Notes under the pieces: model-generated
What the model was told of the DNA's origin: nothing
Seen by the model: only the letters and a program-made list of their open reading frames with translations
Databases searched by the model: none
Shown here: piece by piece, positions 7,868 to 15,996 of the stretch
Layout: every line of letters starts with the position of its first letter
Position numbering within the stretch: position 1 is the first letter of the stretch
Assembly (NCBI GenBank): GCA_963663735.2
Contig: CAXXHN010000002.1
Location: 806,001 to 870,000, forward strand
From: G963663735 sp963663735
GTDB taxonomy: Bacteria > Acidobacteriota > UBA6911 > RPQK01 > JAPXNP01
Direction: 5' to 3'
Length of the DNA: 64,000 nt
Position numbers and translations under genes: made by a program

Positions 7868-10234
7868 ATGGGCTATTTCTTAAGGGTTTACTCCAAAAGG
7901 CCGGTGCACACCCTGGCAATCATCCTCATCCTTGGCTGCGGTATCGCAGTCACAACCTTCACTTTCACTCTTTTCAATTCCATACTGCTGGAACCGCTGC
8001 CTTATCCGGAATCGGAGAGGATTGTTAAACTCTGGGCCAAGGCTCCTTATCCAAGGAATTTTTTCATATCAACCCCCACATATGATGATATTTGTGAGCA
8101 GTCTACTGTGTTTGATTCCCTTTGTGCTTCTGAGGGTCAAGGAGTCAATTTGAGCATTAGAGGATCGGCAATCAGGGCAGTTGGATGGAAAATAACAAAT
8201 GATTTCTTTCAGGTTTATCGATCTTATCCAAGTATAGGAACCATATTCGATGAAAAAAACCAAAATGGAATTATCCTTTTTCATCAACTCTGGTTAAAGG
8301 AGTTTGGGGGAGATCCGGATATCATTGGGAAATCTGTCACATTGGATGGTATTCCCACACCAATTATTGGTGTCATGCCAAAAGATTTTGCCGGGGGCCA
8401 AGATTTTACAAACGTAGATTATTTTACATCATTTGATATTCACAAAACTCCGTGGGCTCATCGGAGGAATATTCATTTTGTCTATGCTATAGGTAGACTT
8501 AAAAAGGAGATCTCCCTGGAACAAGCCCAAGCTGAACTTGATGTAATTGCTAACAGATTAAAACTGGAAAAAAATGCGGAAATGCAAGATGTTGCAGTAA
8601 AACTGACTTCAATTAACGAAGACGCAACTGAATACATTTCCCACTCATTGAAGCTCGCTATGGGAGGTTCTCTCGTTTTGTTCACCCTTGTTCTACTTCT
8701 GGTTGGGAACCTCCTGCTGGCCGGTTGGCTACTCCGGATAAAGGAATTCGGCACCAGGATTGCACTTGGAGCCTCCAGAAATCGGTTAGTGATGCAATTA
8801 ATTTCTGAGAGCGTCTTACTCTCTGTACTTGGTGGCCTACTAGGATTAGGCATATCAATATGGATGTCCCGCTTATTTCGCCTCTGGGCTCCCCCAGGAA
8901 TTCCAAGGATTGAAGGTTTGGCAACAGAAGAGATGGTTATTCTTTTCTGGTTGATAACCACCATTTTGGGAGGGCTGCTTCCCGGATTCATCTCAGCCTT
9001 AGCTTGCTCTAGAGTAGAGTCTATTGCAATTATGAAAGGTTCGGGAAGTACAGGCATAAAGCTCTCCCAGAATCGATTCTTTTCCTCAATAATCACGGTA
9101 TTTTCGATCGCTCTTTCATGTTTACTACTTACACTAACTGGTCTATTAGGTTTCAGTTATTTGGAATTAGTTTCTAGTGATTTGGGATATCAGCCGAAAG
9201 GAGTTATCACCGCGTTGGCTAACCTAAGCACAGCACGATATAAAGAGGATAATGCAAAGACCCAATATCACGACGATCTCTTGAACCGGATTAGAGCTAT
9301 ACCAGGAGTTGAATCGGCAGGTTGTATTCTAGGCGCCTCCTCGCTGTTCACCGGAGGTGGAATAAGATATCGTTTAAATGAAAATGATGATGATATTGAA
9401 TACAAAGCCAATTACATAGTAGCTGATGTAGAGGCTTTAGATGCCCTGGAACTAAAATTGAAAAAGGGGAGGTTTTTCAATAACTCCGATAAGGACCGAC
9501 CTGAAACAGCAGTGGTTGTTGATGAAGCCTTCGCCCGCTTACACTGGCCCGGTACAGATGCATTGAATAAAAGCTTCTATGATGGAGATGAAACTTGTGT
9601 AGTTGTTGGTGTGATAAATAGTATAAGAAGCCGGGGTTATGACGGATCAATAATTCCCACTGTCTATAACCAATTTAGTCGTAGACCCCTTACATTCCAA
9701 AGTTTTGTTATCAAATCAGTATTACCAGAAATAAAAATTATTAAATCGCTGCAAGAAGCAGCAAGACAAACTGATCCTTATATTGCGTTATATGATATCC
9801 ACACCCTCGAAAAACGTCTGCAGGACGACTCCTCTCTCAGACGAATCAGTGCCCAAACAGTCCTTTTATTGGGGCTGATTGGAGCTTTGATATCCTGTAT
9901 CGGAATTTACGCGGTAATTCTGTTTGATCTCTCAAACCGTAAACAGGAGATTGGAATCAGGGCTGCCCTGGGTGCCAGCACATTTCATATTTACAAGCAT
10001 TTCCTGAAAAAAGGACTTGTCCTGATCCTGGTCGGGATAGCTTTGGGCTTGGGCTCCACCTACTACCTGCTACCGATCATCTCAAGGTCCATCTTCAAAC
10101 TTCCGGCCATGACATCAGGCGTCCAGCTGTTTACGGCTATCGTTGTTCTGATCCTCGGCACCATCTCCTGCCTGCTTGCCATCAGGAGATCACTGGATCA
10201 AGAGAAAATCTATACTTGCCTGAAGCAGGAGTGA
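7868..10234 (+). CDS. ADOP-type (MacB-like) orphan permease, copy 1
   Basis: A 788-residue permease with two MacB-like halves in one chain, the ADOP architecture expanded in Acidobacteriota. An N-terminal helix (VHTLAIILILGCGIAVTTFT) is followed by a periplasmic MacB_PCD domain with the usual LLEPLPYPES motif. Three helices with FGTRIALGASRNRL span about 270-390, and a further helix sits near 405-430. A second periplasmic domain and three C-terminal helices with the repeated motif EIGIRAALGASTFHIY follow. AGGA lies eight bases before the ATG. The PadR-like N-terminal domain of some ADOPs is absent. It has no ATPase domain, so it needs a separate one. The closest candidate is the ATPase at 5384-6067, on the opposite strand. 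Confidence 0.88.
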   Translation: MGYFLRVYSKRPVHTLAIILILGCGIAVTTFTFTLFNSILLEPLPYPESERIVKLWAKAPYPRNFFISTPTYDDICEQSTVFDSLCASEGQGVNLSIRGSAIRAVGWKITNDFFQVYRSYPSIGTIFDEKNQNGIILFHQLWLKEFGGDPDIIGKSVTLDGIPTPIIGVMPKDFAGGQDFTNVDYFTSFDIHKTPWAHRRNIHFVYAIGRLKKEISLEQAQAELDVIANRLKLEKNAEMQDVAVKLTSINEDATEYISHSLKLAMGGSLVLFTLVLLLVGNLLLAGWLLRIKEFGTRIALGASRNRLVMQLISESVLLSVLGGLLGLGISIWMSRLFRLWAPPGIPRIEGLATEEMVILFWLITTILGGLLPGFISALACSRVESIAIMKGSGSTGIKLSQNRFFSSIITVFSIALSCLLLTLTGLLGFSYLELVSSDLGYQPKGVITALANLSTARYKEDNAKTQYHDDLLNRIRAIPGVESAGCILGASSLFTGGGIRYRLNENDDDIEYKANYIVADVEALDALELKLKKGRFFNNSDKDRPETAVVVDEAFARLHWPGTDALNKSFYDGDETCVVVGVINSIRSRGYDGSIIPTVYNQFSRRPLTFQSFVIKSVLPEIKIIKSLQEAARQTDPYIALYDIHTLEKRLQDDSSLRRISAQTVLLLGLIGALISCIGIYAVILFDLSNRKQEIGIRAALGASTFHIYKHFLKKGLVLILVGIALGLGSTYYLLPIISRSIFKLPAMTSGVQLFTAIVVLILGTISCLLAIRRSLDQEKIYTCLKQE

Positions 10235-10343
10235 AACAGTCACCGGAAACGGGCTTTGGTTTACAGAAACCTTCTGTTCTTCCAGGGCCAGAAATCATGA
10301 ATATATATGAGGCTCGCTTTATCAGTAAGACAGGATTTCTGAA

Positions 10344-12746
10344 ATGAGCTATTTTTTAAGGGTTTACTCAAAAAGGCCGGTGCACACCCTGGCAATCATC
10401 CTCATTCTCGGCTGTGGCATCGCAGTTACAACCTTCACTTTCACTCTTTTCAATTCGATACTGCTGGAACCCCTACCCTATCCGGAATCGGGTCGGATGG
10501 TGAGGCTTTATGCCAAAGCTCCACCACCAACAGATGTGTTCATTTCAACTCCAACCTATGAAGATATCTATGAGCAGTCAACTGTCCTGGACTCCCTGTG
10601 TTCAATCTATGGAAATGTAGCTAATGTGACAATTAATGGGAATGCAATCACTGCAAACGAGGGAATGGTCACCAAGGATTTTTTTGAAGTCTACAACGTT
10701 TACCCTACCATAGGTACAGTATTCCAAAAGGATGGACAGGAGGGTGTGATTTTATTACATCATTTCTGGAAACGAGTCTTTGACTCAAATCCGAACGTTG
10801 TTGGCGAAAAGCTCACTATAGATGAAATAGATAAACCTATCATTGGAGTAATGCCTGAAGATTTGAGGAAGATTTATCCTGAAGGTTCAAGGGACTTTTT
10901 AACATCTCTTGATTTGCACTCAGATAAAGTCATTGGACTGACCGTCTGGAATCGAAGAAACATCCATTTAACTCTTGCTATAGGCAGAATTGCTGAAGGT
11001 GTAACCCCGAAACAGGCCCAAGCTGAACTTGATGTTATTGCCTCAAGGCTTCAGTTAGAAACCAAAGCCGAAATGAAACATGTAGCAGTTCGGTTAGTTC
11101 CCTTGGTTGAGGAAGTCACCGCGACAATATCTCATATACTGAAGTTTGCTATGGCTGGTACTATTATCCTGTTTCTAATTGTTCTGCTCCTGAGTGGAAA
11201 TCTTCTGCTTTCGGGGTGGATTATCCGGATGAAGGAATTTGGTACCAGGTTGGCGCTGGGTTCATCGCGGAGTAAGCTAATATCACACCTTGTTTCTGAA
11301 AGTCTGTTACTTTCAGTATTAGGAGGCATACTCGGTCTCGGAATAACTGTAATGATGACCAGCCTTTTTCGCCATAGGGCTCCCTCTGATAGCTATTGGA
11401 ACTTACCAGGCATTGATCGATTTGAAGAACTGGCAACCTCCGAGACAGTCGTACTTTTTTGGTTAATTGCGATTATTCTTGGTGGTTTCCTCCCTGGATT
11501 ACTTGCAGCTATTTCCTGTTCCAGGGTCGAACCTTACTCAATAATGAAAGACTCCACTGGTATGGGAGCTTCAGTTCTAGCTAGTCGTCGCTTTTCCACA
11601 TTAATTACAGTTCTAACAGTATCTCTCTCCTGTCTACTGCTAACTCTTACTGGACTCTTGGGTTTTAGCTATATGGACATTATATCCAATAATCTTGGAT
11701 ATAAACCAAAGGGAGTAATTACAGGCAGAGCATATCTGTCTTTAGAACGATATAAAGACGATTTGGAAGTAGTCCGATTTCATGATGACTTTATAAGGCG
11801 AGTTCAGAATTTCCCAGGAATTCAATTCGTTGGCAGTATTAGCGCTGCTTCGCTCCTTAGTAGATATTATCGTTTCGAATATAAGTTGGAAGAATCAAAA
11901 AATAAGGATGGTTTTCCTGGGAAAACCCTGATAATTGGTGCGGATGCGCTAAAGGTTCTGGGATTAGAGCTAAAAAGCGGAAGAACTTTTATTCCATCCG
12001 ATCTGGAAAGGTCGGATCAAGTTGTAATTATCGATGAAACTCTCGCTAAACGACATTGGCCTGAAGGAGACGCGCTTCATAAAAGGATTTACTTTTATAG
12101 AGATTCCGCAGAAATAATTGGTATTGTCAGCAGCATCAGAAGCGGTGGATACGAAGGAGAAATAGTCCCTACAGTCTATCGTTGCTTTGGGAAGGATCCT
12201 GATAAATACATTAGCATAATGGCCAAATCAGCATTACCTGAAGATAAGATCACAAAGTCGCTCCAGGAGGCGGCCAGGCAAACCGATCCCAATATTGCTC
12301 TATATGATATCAGTTCTCTTCAAAAGAAATTGGATGACCATTCCTCCCTCAGGCGAATCAGTGCCCAGGCGATCCTGATACTGGGACTAATCGCAGCCCT
12401 GATATCCTGTATCGGCATATACTCGGTGATTTTATTTGATGTATCAAACCGTAAACAGGAGATAGGAATCAGGGCAGCCCTGGGTGCCAGCACATTTCAT
12501 ATTTACCGGCATTTTCTGAAAAAAGGCCTGGTCCTGATCTTGGTCGGGATAGCTTTGGGCTTGGGCTCCACCTACTACCTGCTACCGATCATCTCGAGGT
12601 CCATCTTCAAACTTCCGGCAATGACATCAGGCGTCCAGCTGTTTACGGCTATCGCTGTTCTGATCCTCGGCACCATCTCCTGCCTGCTTGCCATCAGGAG
12701 ATCACTGGATCTTGAAAAGATTTACACCTGTTTGAAGCAGGAGTGA
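10344..12746 (+). CDS. ADOP-type (MacB-like) orphan permease, copy 2
   Basis: An 800-residue tandem paralogue of the permease just upstream, in the same orientation with a 109-base gap. The first 50 residues and the last 130 are almost identical to copy 1, while the periplasmic domains between them are strongly diverged. For example, copy 2 has an extra SDSYWNLPGIDRFE segment near residue 350. The bases just before both ATGs are shared (ACAGGATTTCTGAA), so the 5' flank was duplicated too. The conserved membrane ends and divergent periplasmic parts suggest the same ATPase interface with different cargo or partners. Function is inferred from family only. Confidence 0.88.
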   Translation: MSYFLRVYSKRPVHTLAIILILGCGIAVTTFTFTLFNSILLEPLPYPESGRMVRLYAKAPPPTDVFISTPTYEDIYEQSTVLDSLCSIYGNVANVTINGNAITANEGMVTKDFFEVYNVYPTIGTVFQKDGQEGVILLHHFWKRVFDSNPNVVGEKLTIDEIDKPIIGVMPEDLRKIYPEGSRDFLTSLDLHSDKVIGLTVWNRRNIHLTLAIGRIAEGVTPKQAQAELDVIASRLQLETKAEMKHVAVRLVPLVEEVTATISHILKFAMAGTIILFLIVLLLSGNLLLSGWIIRMKEFGTRLALGSSRSKLISHLVSESLLLSVLGGILGLGITVMMTSLFRHRAPSDSYWNLPGIDRFEELATSETVVLFWLIAIILGGFLPGLLAAISCSRVEPYSIMKDSTGMGASVLASRRFSTLITVLTVSLSCLLLTLTGLLGFSYMDIISNNLGYKPKGVITGRAYLSLERYKDDLEVVRFHDDFIRRVQNFPGIQFVGSISAASLLSRYYRFEYKLEESKNKDGFPGKTLIIGADALKVLGLELKSGRTFIPSDLERSDQVVIIDETLAKRHWPEGDALHKRIYFYRDSAEIIGIVSSIRSGGYEGEIVPTVYRCFGKDPDKYISIMAKSALPEDKITKSLQEAARQTDPNIALYDISSLQKKLDDHSSLRRISAQAILILGLIAALISCIGIYSVILFDVSNRKQEIGIRAALGASTFHIYRHFLKKGLVLILVGIALGLGSTYYLLPIISRSIFKLPAMTSGVQLFTAIAVLILGTISCLLAIRRSLDLEKIYTCLKQE

Positions 12747-13167
12747 AATTAGAATCGTGATTAAACAAATAGGAGGCATTGCCTGGGTAACAGAATATAT
12801 CGCAGAGGTTTCAGAGGGTGTCCCCTCTGGACTTGAAGGTATTAGGAATAGCTCCCTTATAACGAGAACAGGGAAAGACAGGGGAGTTCAGCCTTTCAAG
12901 GTTTTGTCAACTCTTCTCCAGACTAAATAATTGCTAATTAGTTGTTAATTAAAATAAATTTCAAACTCGACACAAGTACGTACTTAGGAATAGACTGAAA
13001 GATGAATTGATAAATAGAACGCACAGAGGACTCAGGAAGCCAGGAATAAAATCAGGCAAGTCCTAAAATTCGAGAATCAGTTGCAATTCGCATTTTGATA
13101 CAGTTTGTTAACTGAAGCCGGGTGATTTCCGGCTAAAGAGGCTTACTGTTCAACATAAGAAAGGTGC
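12747..13167. other. Intergenic region before the first LRR gene
   Basis: These 421 bases contain a 57-codon plus-strand frame, GTG at 12757 to TAA at 12930 (VIKQIGGIAWVTEYIAEVSEGV...), which has no ribosome site. It could be a remnant or chance. The part 12930-13110 is AT-rich and is the likely promoter area for the LRR gene. A short palindrome (AAGTACGTACTT) lies near 12975-12986. No terminator with a T-run was seen after the ADOP gene. Confidence 0.35.
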
Positions 13168-15807
13168 ATGAATATGTTCAACAAAATCCGCAGAGATGTT
13201 TCTTCCCTTTTCCTGAATACACCCTCAAAACAGATTTTGCTTTTGACATTTATCCTTTTTGTTTTTGCTGCTGCCTGGGTCCCGGCCCAGACCTGCACTG
13301 TAGCTGGTACCAGCAGCATACCAGATACGGAATGTCAGGCCCTTTATGCTCTATATAATAATACAGACGGTGACAACTGGACCGATAATGATTACTGGCT
13401 GACTTCAATAGATGTTGGAGCTTGGCCGGGAGTTTTTGTTGAGTTTGTGAATGGGGGTTGGCATGTGACGCGCCTTGCGTTTCCAGGTAAAAACTTGACC
13501 GGACAAATCCCCAGTGAATTAGGTAATCTTACCCACCTTACAGATTTATACCTTGGTTACAATCATTTAACTGGAGAAATACCCTCAGAGTTGGCTACAC
13601 TGACCAAGCTGGAGTTTCTATACCTTGATGGAAATCAGTTAACCGGGGAGATTCCGCCAGAGCTGGGAAACATGCCTAACCTGGATTATTTGTCTGTTGC
13701 GTACAATCAATTAACCGGAGAAATACCACCTGAACTGGCAAACCTACATAGTCTTACAGAATTATCTCTCGACAGTAACAGATTGACCGGTGAGATACCT
13801 CCTGAACTGGGTGGCATGACAAGCCTTATAGGTCTTGGGCTTTCCAGTAACCAGTTAACCGGTGAAATACCCCAGGAATTAGGAAACCTGCCCAACCTTG
13901 AGCAGTTAAGCCTCTTTTACAATTATTTGACCGGCCCGATTCCGCCGGAGTTAGGTAACCTGCCCAAACTTCGTTCACTATGGATTATGGCCAATGATTT
14001 TTCAGGTGACCTGCCAGCATTTCTGGCTGATCCTCCGGAAGAGGTGGATTTGAAATGGAATCGTCTTTACGCTTCTGATCCCGCGGTTTTAGCCGCCATG
14101 GAAGACAAACATGAAGGAGAGTTTATCTCCACCCAGACACTCAAACCTGAGAATATCTCTGCCGCCGTGGTAACAGATTCAGGAAATGCGGAGAACCGAG
14201 TAGAAGTTTCCTGGGATCCTATTTCCTACACGGCTGATCCGGGAGGTTACAAGGTGTTCTACCGGAAAACAGGTGACACTGAATTTCACTATGGCGGCAT
14301 GACTCATAACAAGGCAGCTTCATCTTTCAGAGTCTGTAACCTCGATCCGGGCGCTGAATACGAATTCATGGTCAACGCGGTCACCTGGCAGCACAAATAT
14401 AATAAAAGTGATCTATACAGCCTTGACACTAGCAGAGTTACAGCTACTGCCGGAACCCTGGCCCGGGCCTTTATTCCGAACTGGAAACAGGCGCCTGGTT
14501 ATTTTACCGGGATTGTAGTTGCTAATTTCGGTGACACTGACTTTGGAGTTGATCTTTCCGCCTATGACCCCAATGGAGTTATGGAGCCCCAGGGCCAGAA
14601 CCACCAGGTGGTCCACGCCGGAAGGCAGATGAGCAAACTGGGATCGGAATTCTTTCATGGAAATCCATACCATGAGGACTTTTCCTGGATTGAACTGGGC
14701 GCTGAGAATAGCAACAGGATGGGAAGCATCTTCCTCTTCGGAGTTAGTGATACCGAAATGCTGGATGGAGCCGAAGCCCAATCTTCATACGCGAAGAAGC
14801 TCTATTTCACCAGGCCGCTGGATGAAGGATTCTTCGCGGGATGGGGACCGGAAATCCAGATGTGCCTTGTCAATCCAACTGATGAAGAGGTTACACTAAC
14901 CTGCACATTAAAAGGCTCAAACGGAGAATCCGCTAAATCTCACACAATCCCTGCCCGGGGATTTATCAAGGGAGACGCGGAGGATCTGACCAACCCGGAG
15001 CACGGCATAGTTGACGGCTACCTGGAGATTGAAGTAACGGATGGTCCTGGAGTAGTAGGCTTCTCCAGAATCGAATTTCCTGGGGTGAGAACTGCCCTGG
15101 GAATGAATGCTGTTACATCAACTTCTACCAGAACGATGTACAGTGCCCAGCTGGCGCACGGACTTAATATCGTAACCAACCTGAGGCTGGTAAATACCGG
15201 CGGAGTCAGCCGCAGCGTTACCTTAACCGCCATTAGTGATGACGGAACTCCGTTGGCTGAACCTGTTCTGGTCGACATTGACAACGAAGAGATATACAGC
15301 GCTGACATCGGTACCCTTTTCGGCCTTGAAGGTGAGGGAGTTATTTATACCACCGGCTCCCTGGTGGTTGAATCAGACGGCAGCGGCATCATCGGAGATA
15401 TCATCTTCGCTGATGGAGATACGCTGGAATATGCCATGTCACTACCCTTGCAGGACAGACTTTTCCAGGAAGCGGTATTTAATCATATCTCCAACCTGCC
15501 CAGCGTATTCACTGGATTAGCTTTCTACAATCCCGGAAATGCAACCGCAAACGTATTGATTGAAGCATTCGGGATTGACAATGAGGGAAAGATTGCGGAG
15601 AAGACCCTGGTCCTGGGTCCAGGTGAAAGGATAGCCAGGACTCTGATGGATCAGGACATGTGGCCTGAATTCCCGACCCAGTCCGGGGGTTATATCAAAA
15701 TCCAGAGCGACCAGCCCATTGCGGGGCAGCAGCTCTTCGGAGACACAGCACTCCGTTACATGGCGGCCATTCCCCCCACCACCAGGGCTGAGGCTATGTT
15801 TGATTAG
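13168..15807 (+). CDS. Secreted leucine-rich repeat protein with FN3 domain, copy 1
   Basis: An 879-residue exported protein. A signal peptide (hydrophobic core ILLLTFILFVFAAAW, cut after VPA near residue 40) is followed by an LRR cap with TECQALYALYNNTDGDNW. Eight 24-residue leucine-rich repeats of the plant-like type (LxxLxLxxNxLTGEIPPELGNL) occupy about residues 99-290. A fibronectin type III-like domain lies at about 328-425 (VSWDPISYTADPGGYKVFY). A 450-residue C-terminal beta-rich region starts at FIPNWKQAPGYFTG and matches no family I can name. AAAGGTG precedes the ATG. No membrane anchor or sorting tail is evident, so it is probably secreted or surface-bound. A tandem paralogue follows. 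A binding role for carbohydrate or protein is only a guess. Confidence 0.85.
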   Translation: MNMFNKIRRDVSSLFLNTPSKQILLLTFILFVFAAAWVPAQTCTVAGTSSIPDTECQALYALYNNTDGDNWTDNDYWLTSIDVGAWPGVFVEFVNGGWHVTRLAFPGKNLTGQIPSELGNLTHLTDLYLGYNHLTGEIPSELATLTKLEFLYLDGNQLTGEIPPELGNMPNLDYLSVAYNQLTGEIPPELANLHSLTELSLDSNRLTGEIPPELGGMTSLIGLGLSSNQLTGEIPQELGNLPNLEQLSLFYNYLTGPIPPELGNLPKLRSLWIMANDFSGDLPAFLADPPEEVDLKWNRLYASDPAVLAAMEDKHEGEFISTQTLKPENISAAVVTDSGNAENRVEVSWDPISYTADPGGYKVFYRKTGDTEFHYGGMTHNKAASSFRVCNLDPGAEYEFMVNAVTWQHKYNKSDLYSLDTSRVTATAGTLARAFIPNWKQAPGYFTGIVVANFGDTDFGVDLSAYDPNGVMEPQGQNHQVVHAGRQMSKLGSEFFHGNPYHEDFSWIELGAENSNRMGSIFLFGVSDTEMLDGAEAQSSYAKKLYFTRPLDEGFFAGWGPEIQMCLVNPTDEEVTLTCTLKGSNGESAKSHTIPARGFIKGDAEDLTNPEHGIVDGYLEIEVTDGPGVVGFSRIEFPGVRTALGMNAVTSTSTRTMYSAQLAHGLNIVTNLRLVNTGGVSRSVTLTAISDDGTPLAEPVLVDIDNEEIYSADIGTLFGLEGEGVIYTTGSLVVESDGSGIIGDIIFADGDTLEYAMSLPLQDRLFQEAVFNHISNLPSVFTGLAFYNPGNATANVLIEAFGIDNEGKIAEKTLVLGPGERIARTLMDQDMWPEFPTQSGGYIKIQSDQPIAGQQLFGDTALRYMAAIPPTTRAEAMFD
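13462..14037 (+). repeat. Eight tandem 72-base units encoding LRRs, copy 1
   Basis: The coding sequence repeats every 72 bases, each unit encoding one 24-residue LRR with the core LTGEIPPELGNL. The central repeats resemble each other at DNA level (repeated forms of ACCGGxGAxATxCCxCCxGA), which makes the tract prone to unequal recombination. It explains the periodic signal here, which is not a CRISPR array. Confidence 0.85.
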
Positions 15808-15841
15808 GAATATAGAATTCTGGGTTATATCTTGAACAATC
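14590..15841 (+). repeat. Long direct repeat, copy 1 (C-terminal half of LRR gene 1 plus flank)
   Basis: This segment recurs at 17533-18784 with an offset of exactly 2943 bases. By eye 14590-15527 shows no mismatch to its partner over 938 bases. Scattered single differences begin at 15528, and similarity continues past the stop codon into the 3' flank (GGAATATAGAAT). Upstream of 14590 the two genes are still alignable but differ every 10-20 bases. Confidence 0.85.
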
Positions 15842-15996
15842 AGGGGGGCATTCCGGCCTCTTGGTATTACAAGGGAGCGCAAAAAAGCAAAACCAATTTA
15901 GTTAAGAAGAATGGTATTAGTTCTAATCGCCAATCTTAAGGATAGCATCCTCTTTTAAATTTTCAGTGTTTTTCTAAAAAACAACAGGAGTATCTT

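Noticed and set aside
8482..9096. 204-codon minus-strand reading frame
   Set aside because: It is antisense to the first ADOP permease and matches nothing recognisable.
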